19,175 nucleotides of DNA from the NCBI GenBank assembly GCA_041592335.1, contig JBFHQE010000034.1, positions 1 through 19,175 of the forward strand. Reading direction: 5' to 3'. A model generated the notes under the pieces. That model saw nothing but the letters and a program-made list of their open reading frames with translations, made no database searches and was not told where the DNA came from. The DNA is from JBFHQE01 sp041592335 (lineage in GTDB: Bacteria; Pseudomonadota; Gammaproteobacteria; Thiohalobacterales; Thiohalobacteraceae). Numbering within the stretch: the first letter of the stretch is position 1; every line of letters starts with the position of its first letter. Positions 16,175 to 19,175 of the stretch are shown in pieces. The translations under genes were made by a program, and so were the position numbers.

Positions 16175-17210
16175 AGCTTCGCTATCACTGTTGCTGCCAC
16201 TGTTACTGTTCTCCTCGCTGACCGAAGCCGGCCTGCTGATGCGCGCCTCCAAAACCGCCACCTGCAGCTTCTTCTTCGAAAACGACCTGTTCGCCGATTC
16301 GGACGAAGGCTATACCAACGGCGTCAAGGCCAGCTGTTTGTCGAAAGACGTCGCCGCCTATTCGGATATCAACCCCTACGCCGACTGGGTCGACCGCACC
16401 ATTCAGAAGATTCCCTATCTCAAGGTGGGGCAGGGCAAGCTGCGCAAGCAACTCACCGTGGGCGCGTCCATCGGCCAGAAGATCTATACCCCGAGCGACA
16501 CCAGCCGCACCGACCTGATTGTCGACGACCGGCCCTATGCCGGGTGGCTGTATTTCAGCACCTCGGTCAACGCGCGCGACCGTTATCACATGGATACCGG
16601 CGAACTGGTGCTGGGTATCGTGGGCCCGTCCGCGCTGGGCGAGGATGCCCAGAACGGGGTGCATGATATCCGCGATATCCCGGAGGCGGAGGGCTGGGAT
16701 AACCAGTTGAGCGATGAGATTGGCCTGATGCTGGTGGTCGACCGGCGCTGGAAAACACGGCAGCATAATCTTGGCCTGGGTATGCAGACCGATTTCATTT
16801 CGCATTACGGTGGCGCGATCGGCAATGTCTATACCTATGTGAATGCCGGGGGCGAAATCCGGCTGGGCTGGAATATCCCGCATGATTTCGGCACGTCGCT
16901 AATCCGGCCGGGCGGGGACGTAAATGGGCCCGCAATGGGCGATCCACGGCTGAGCGGCGGGATTTCGGTGTATGGCTTTACCGCGTTGACCGGTCGGTAT
17001 GTTATGCGCAACATCTTCCTGGATGGCAATACCTTTGAAGATAGCCATAGCGTGGAAAAGAAACCGTTTGTGGGGGATATTATTGCGGGGGTTGGGGTGA
17101 CGTGGGATGCGTACAAGTTAACTTTCTCGCATGTGACGCGCAGCCGGGAGTTTGATGGGCAGAAGGGGTCGCATCAGTTTGGGTCGGTTAACCTTTCGAT
17201 CAGTTTTTAA
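16167..17210 (+). CDS. Lipid A 3'-O-deacylase LpxR family outer-membrane protein
   Basis: A 347-aa predicted beta-barrel hydrolase that removes the 3'-acyloxyacyl chain of lipid A at the outer membrane. A Sec signal peptide spans about residues 1-21 (SKASLSLLLPLLLFSSLTEA). The family block FFFENDLFADSDEGYTNG carries the residues equivalent to the LpxR active-site Asn-Asp (39-40) and Thr (50), and QNGVHDI provides the predicted catalytic His166. The C-terminus ends with an aromatic residue (NLSISF), the beta-barrel sorting signal. ATG 16167 is preferred to the open frame from 16077, which lies inside tcdA and has no signal peptide at its start. The 3' part (17000-17210) has looser, more GT-rich codon use than the 5' half. 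Confidence 0.9.
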   Translation: MSKASLSLLLPLLLFSSLTEAGLLMRASKTATCSFFFENDLFADSDEGYTNGVKASCLSKDVAAYSDINPYADWVDRTIQKIPYLKVGQGKLRKQLTVGASIGQKIYTPSDTSRTDLIVDDRPYAGWLYFSTSVNARDRYHMDTGELVLGIVGPSALGEDAQNGVHDIRDIPEAEGWDNQLSDEIGLMLVVDRRWKTRQHNLGLGMQTDFISHYGGAIGNVYTYVNAGGEIRLGWNIPHDFGTSLIRPGGDVNGPAMGDPRLSGGISVYGFTALTGRYVMRNIFLDGNTFEDSHSVEKKPFVGDIIAGVGVTWDAYKLTFSHVTRSREFDGQKGSHQFGSVNLSISF

Positions 17211-17220
17211 ATAGATATCC

Positions 17221-18183
17221 ATGATGAATTTTGTATTGTTATTACTGGGTGTGGCCTTGCTTACCGCTGGCGGAGAAGCATTGATTCGCGGTTCCCTGGC
17301 AGCCGCCAGACGCCTGGGAGTTTCACCCTTGCTGAGCGGGCTCATTATTGTCGGTTTCGGCACGTCCGCGCCGGAGCTGGTGGTGTCAATCGATGCGGCC
17401 GTCAATGGTCGTCCCGATATCGCCATTGGTAATGTCGTCGGCAGCAATATCGGCAACGTCTTTCTCATACTGGGCCTATGCGCGTTAATCACGCCGCTGG
17501 CGGTCAAGCCACTGGCGCTACGCCGGGATGCCATAACCGTCGTTGCAGCCAGCATGCTGTTTCTGGTCCTGGTTGGCGGGAGCGCACTGCATCGGATGGA
17601 TGCGCTGATTTTCCTGTCAGCCTTGCTGGCTTACCTGTTATGGGCTTACATCACCGAGCGTTCGAGCGCCATTCCGGCTGCTGAACTACACAAAGCCGAA
17701 TCGGAAGAACTTTCCATGGTTCCGAAGTCATTTACGTGGATTCTGGTCGCCGTGGTGCTCGGACTTGTATTGCTGATCGGTGGGTCGCAGGTGTTGCTGA
17801 AAGGCGCGGTGGGAATCGCAGAGAGCCTTGGACTTTCCGAGGCGGTGATAGGGCTGACCCTGGTCGCGGTCGGCACATCGCTTCCCGAGCTTTCGATATC
17901 GGTGATTGCGGCGATACGGCGGCATGCGGACGTGGCGGTCGGCAATGTGCTGGGTAGCAATATATTCAACCTGCTGGGGATTCTCGGGATCTCGGCGCTG
18001 CTGCAACCGCTTCCCGTGCCCAGTAGAATCCTGCAGTTTGATCAGTGGGTAATGCTGGGGGCGGCTGTTCTGCTCATGATTTTCCTCTATACAGAGCGAC
18101 GGTTGAGCAGGTTTGAAGGGGCGCTGTTGTTGATTGGCTATGGTGTATATGTGGGGCTGAGTTTTACTGTGTTTGGTGAGTGA
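17221..18183 (+). CDS. Calcium/sodium antiporter, CaCA family (YrbG-like)
   Basis: A 320-aa inner-membrane protein with about ten helices in two inverted halves. The alpha-1 repeat is GFGTSAPELVVSIDAA (Glu52), continuing to the AIGNVVGSNIGN segment. The alpha-2 repeat is AVGTSLPELSISVIAA (Glu223), continuing to VAVGNVLGSNIFN. The two Glu residues are the cation ligands of Na+/Ca2+ exchangers. It begins 10 bases after the LpxR-like gene with a double ATG and no recognisable Shine-Dalgarno, so coupling is likely. The family in E. coli (YrbG) is of uncertain physiological role; Ca2+ export or Na+ exchange is inferred. Confidence 0.94.
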   Translation: MMNFVLLLLGVALLTAGGEALIRGSLAAARRLGVSPLLSGLIIVGFGTSAPELVVSIDAAVNGRPDIAIGNVVGSNIGNVFLILGLCALITPLAVKPLALRRDAITVVAASMLFLVLVGGSALHRMDALIFLSALLAYLLWAYITERSSAIPAAELHKAESEELSMVPKSFTWILVAVVLGLVLLIGGSQVLLKGAVGIAESLGLSEAVIGLTLVAVGTSLPELSISVIAAIRRHADVAVGNVLGSNIFNLLGILGISALLQPLPVPSRILQFDQWVMLGAAVLLMIFLYTERRLSRFEGALLLIGYGVYVGLSFTVFGE

Positions 18184-18190
18184 AGGGATT

Positions 18191-18344
18191 GCTTCCGTCA
18201 CCCCGGCGCTCCCTAGAACCCTGCGGGATCATTAGGGATACATCAACTCGCTATGCTCGTTCAAATAAGGCCGGGGCCACCGCTTCCGTCACCCCGGCGA
18301 ATTCCGGGATCCACCACTACCGTCACCCCGGCGAAGGCCGGGGT
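18191..18344. repeat. Cluster of three GTCACCCCGGCG repeats
   Basis: GCTTCCGTCACCCCGGCG occurs exactly at 18191-18208 and at 18282-18299. A third unit, CCGTCACCCCGGCGAAGG, starts at 18320 and forms the strongest hairpin, ACCCCGGC-GAAG-GCCGGGGT (18325-18344). The second copy makes a weaker stem (CCCGG-CGAATT-CCGGG). The first copy is degenerate on its right side. Together with 13372-13398 this is a dispersed hairpin family. These units and the unrelated sequence between them fill the first half of the 366-base gap after the antiporter gene. No gene was found there. Confidence 0.75.
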
Positions 18345-18492
18345 CCAGGGGTGTTGATCTTCTGTCTTTGTATTTGAATAACGTAAAACCGAATCAGTCA
18401 TAGCTTTATAAAAATAATTGCCGCATAGACGGTAATGGTTTATTTTTATTTTCAAATCAAGCCGAGATATCTATCTCATACAAAATCGAATG

Positions 18493-18537
18493 CAGCAAAT
18501 TGGAACTTGCTGACAATGAATAAAATGATAATAAAAT
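18493..18537 (+). promoter_or_regulatory. Candidate promoter and operator of the YidD-like cassette
   Basis: CTGACA (18510-18515) and TAAAAT (18532-18537) each match sigma70 consensus at five of six positions with a 16-base spacer. An imperfect 20-bp palindrome (18493-18512, CAGCAAATTG/GAACTTGCTG, eight of ten positions symmetrical) overlaps the -35. The predicted start near 18544 would leave only about six leader bases, after the AAGGG ribosome site, so either the message is nearly leaderless or a different upstream promoter is used. The AT-rich 18361-18492 stretch shows nothing else definite. Confidence 0.3.
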
Positions 18538-18549
18538 AAGGGAAACATT

Positions 18550-18897
18550 ATGGATGTTTTTGAATTAAATGTTGATGAACGACTTAGACCATCTGTGGAA
18601 AGGGCTTTGACAGGTACCACTTCCCTAGACACAGAAATTGCTGCGCTTCCTTTGCCAATTGGCTCGCCATTGAAAAAAATAACAATTGTGGCGCTGCGAA
18701 AATACCGCAAGATAGTTCCATTTTCTTTTCGTAATAGATGTGTATTTGAACCTAGCTGTTCTCACTATAGTGAATTAGCTGTACGACAGCATGGGTTTTT
18801 ACGCGGATTTATATTAACAATCGAGCGACTTAATAAATGCAAACCTGGTAACGGTGGTTTGGATATAACAAAACTCAATAAGGAGATAAGAAAATGA
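18550..18897 (+). CDS. YidD-like protein with N-terminal extension
   Basis: A 115-aa protein whose residues from about 48 onward match the YidD family (membrane protein insertion efficiency factor): ALRKYRK, the diagnostic RCVFEPSCSHYSELA (canonical CRFxPTCSxYA), RQHG, LRGF, the ERLNKCKPGNGG segment and a following Asp. Three Cys residues of the motif are kept. Canonical YidD is about 85 aa, begins at the ALRFYR helix and is encoded between rnpA and yidC. This one has some 45 extra N-terminal residues of unknown function, ends without the usual DPVP, and stands in AT-rich DNA away from ribosomal genes. AAGGG lies seven bases before the ATG. It overlaps the next gene by ATGA. Likely a specialised, horizontally acquired paralogue; its target is unknown. 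Confidence 0.8.
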   Translation: MDVFELNVDERLRPSVERALTGTTSLDTEIAALPLPIGSPLKKITIVALRKYRKIVPFSFRNRCVFEPSCSHYSELAVRQHGFLRGFILTIERLNKCKPGNGGLDITKLNKEIRK

Positions 18898-19082
18898 AGT
18901 ATAAAGTTGAACCAATAGGTGCAGAATTTTCCAATAAAGCGATTGCAAGTTTAGAAAAACTTTTAGAAGCAAGAGCAACCGAAGGTTATAAATTCCACTC
19001 TGTTTTTCAAGTTTCTCAGCCTGGTTGCTTAGGAATAGGGCAAGGCACAACCACATACCTCGCCGTATACATAAAGGAATGA
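18894..19082 (+). CDS. DUF4177-like small protein
   Basis: A 62-aa protein beginning MKYKVEPIG with a central LEKLLEARATEGYKFHSVFQV, which fits the DUF4177 pattern (a beta strand YKV, a helix ending in LL followed by a GW/GY turn and a second strand). It has no signal peptide or membrane helix. The function of the family is unknown. A strong AGGAG (18881-18885) lies eight bases before the ATG, inside the end of the YidD-like gene, and the two frames overlap by four bases, so they are co-expressed. The last 93 bases of the window after its stop hold no recognisable gene. Confidence 0.7.
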   Translation: MKYKVEPIGAEFSNKAIASLEKLLEARATEGYKFHSVFQVSQPGCLGIGQGTTTYLAVYIKE

Positions 19083-19175
19083 TCCGATACGAAAAGCAAT
19101 TTATACGAAGTTGTTATGTATCAATCCAGGTCTATTGGTATGTAAATTTATTATTCAGAGAAACTATCAACTTGC

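Noticed and set aside
16077..17210. LpxR-like protein starting at 16077
   Set aside because: This start is within tcdA and hides the signal peptide; ATG 16167 gives a normal Sec signal.
18191..18344. CRISPR array
   Set aside because: The three repeats have unequal spacing, diverge at their edges and are hairpin-type intergenic repeats; no cas genes are present.
18261..18455. Minus-strand 64-aa frame over the repeat cluster
   Set aside because: Its PWTPAFAGVT-type sequence is the translation of the hairpin repeat itself, a common false gene call.
19102..19118. loxP-like half site (TATACGAAGTT)
   Set aside because: Only an 11-base match to one arm, with no inverted partner at the required 8-base spacing; best explained by chance in AT-rich DNA.

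Overview
The window looks like chromosomal DNA of a GC-rich gammaproteobacterium. The prfB-lysS pair, the sdhCDAB-sdhE-ygfX block beside a divergent ygfZ, the AroG-type DAHP synthase and TcdA all point that way. No species can be named from the sequence alone. REP-like hairpins and a second dispersed hairpin family sit between genes. The last ~0.8 kb is clearly more AT-rich and looks acquired.

Layout. 62-1462 (-): an aldehyde dehydrogenase, divergent from aroG (1596-2678, +), which has a good sigma70-type promoter. A REPIN-like inverted REP pair (2696-2765) precedes prfB (2787-3885), which carries the classical programmed +1 frameshift, and lysS (3906-5417). A GAF-GGDEF-EAL cyclic-di-GMP protein (5612-7534) converges with ygfZ (7546-8595, -). 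From 8788 to 12732 runs the complex II block: sdhC, sdhD, sdhA, sdhB, then sdhE (SdhA flavinylation factor) and ygfX. A CYTH-domain phosphatase-like protein (12862-13344) stands alone. From 13429 a tightly packed run follows: an orphan family-5 solute-binding lipoprotein, a YkuD L,D-transpeptidase, tcdA, an LpxR-type lipid A deacylase and a CaCA-family Ca2+/Na+ antiporter. The first four overlap by 4-8 bases and the last begins 10 bases downstream.

After 18183 come three copies of a GTCACCCCGGCG hairpin repeat and an AT-rich stretch with a candidate promoter and operator. It leads to a two-gene cassette: a YidD-like protein with an unusual N-terminal extension and a 62-aa DUF4177-like protein, overlapping by ATGA. 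This cassette is the least explained part of the window.

Working together: succinate dehydrogenase is encoded with its assembly helpers (SdhE for FAD; YgfZ for Fe-S proteins). prfB-lysS is a translation unit with RF2 autoregulation. The 13.4-18.2 kb run mixes envelope functions (lipid A, peptidoglycan, peptide binding, cation exchange) with a tRNA-modification enzyme.
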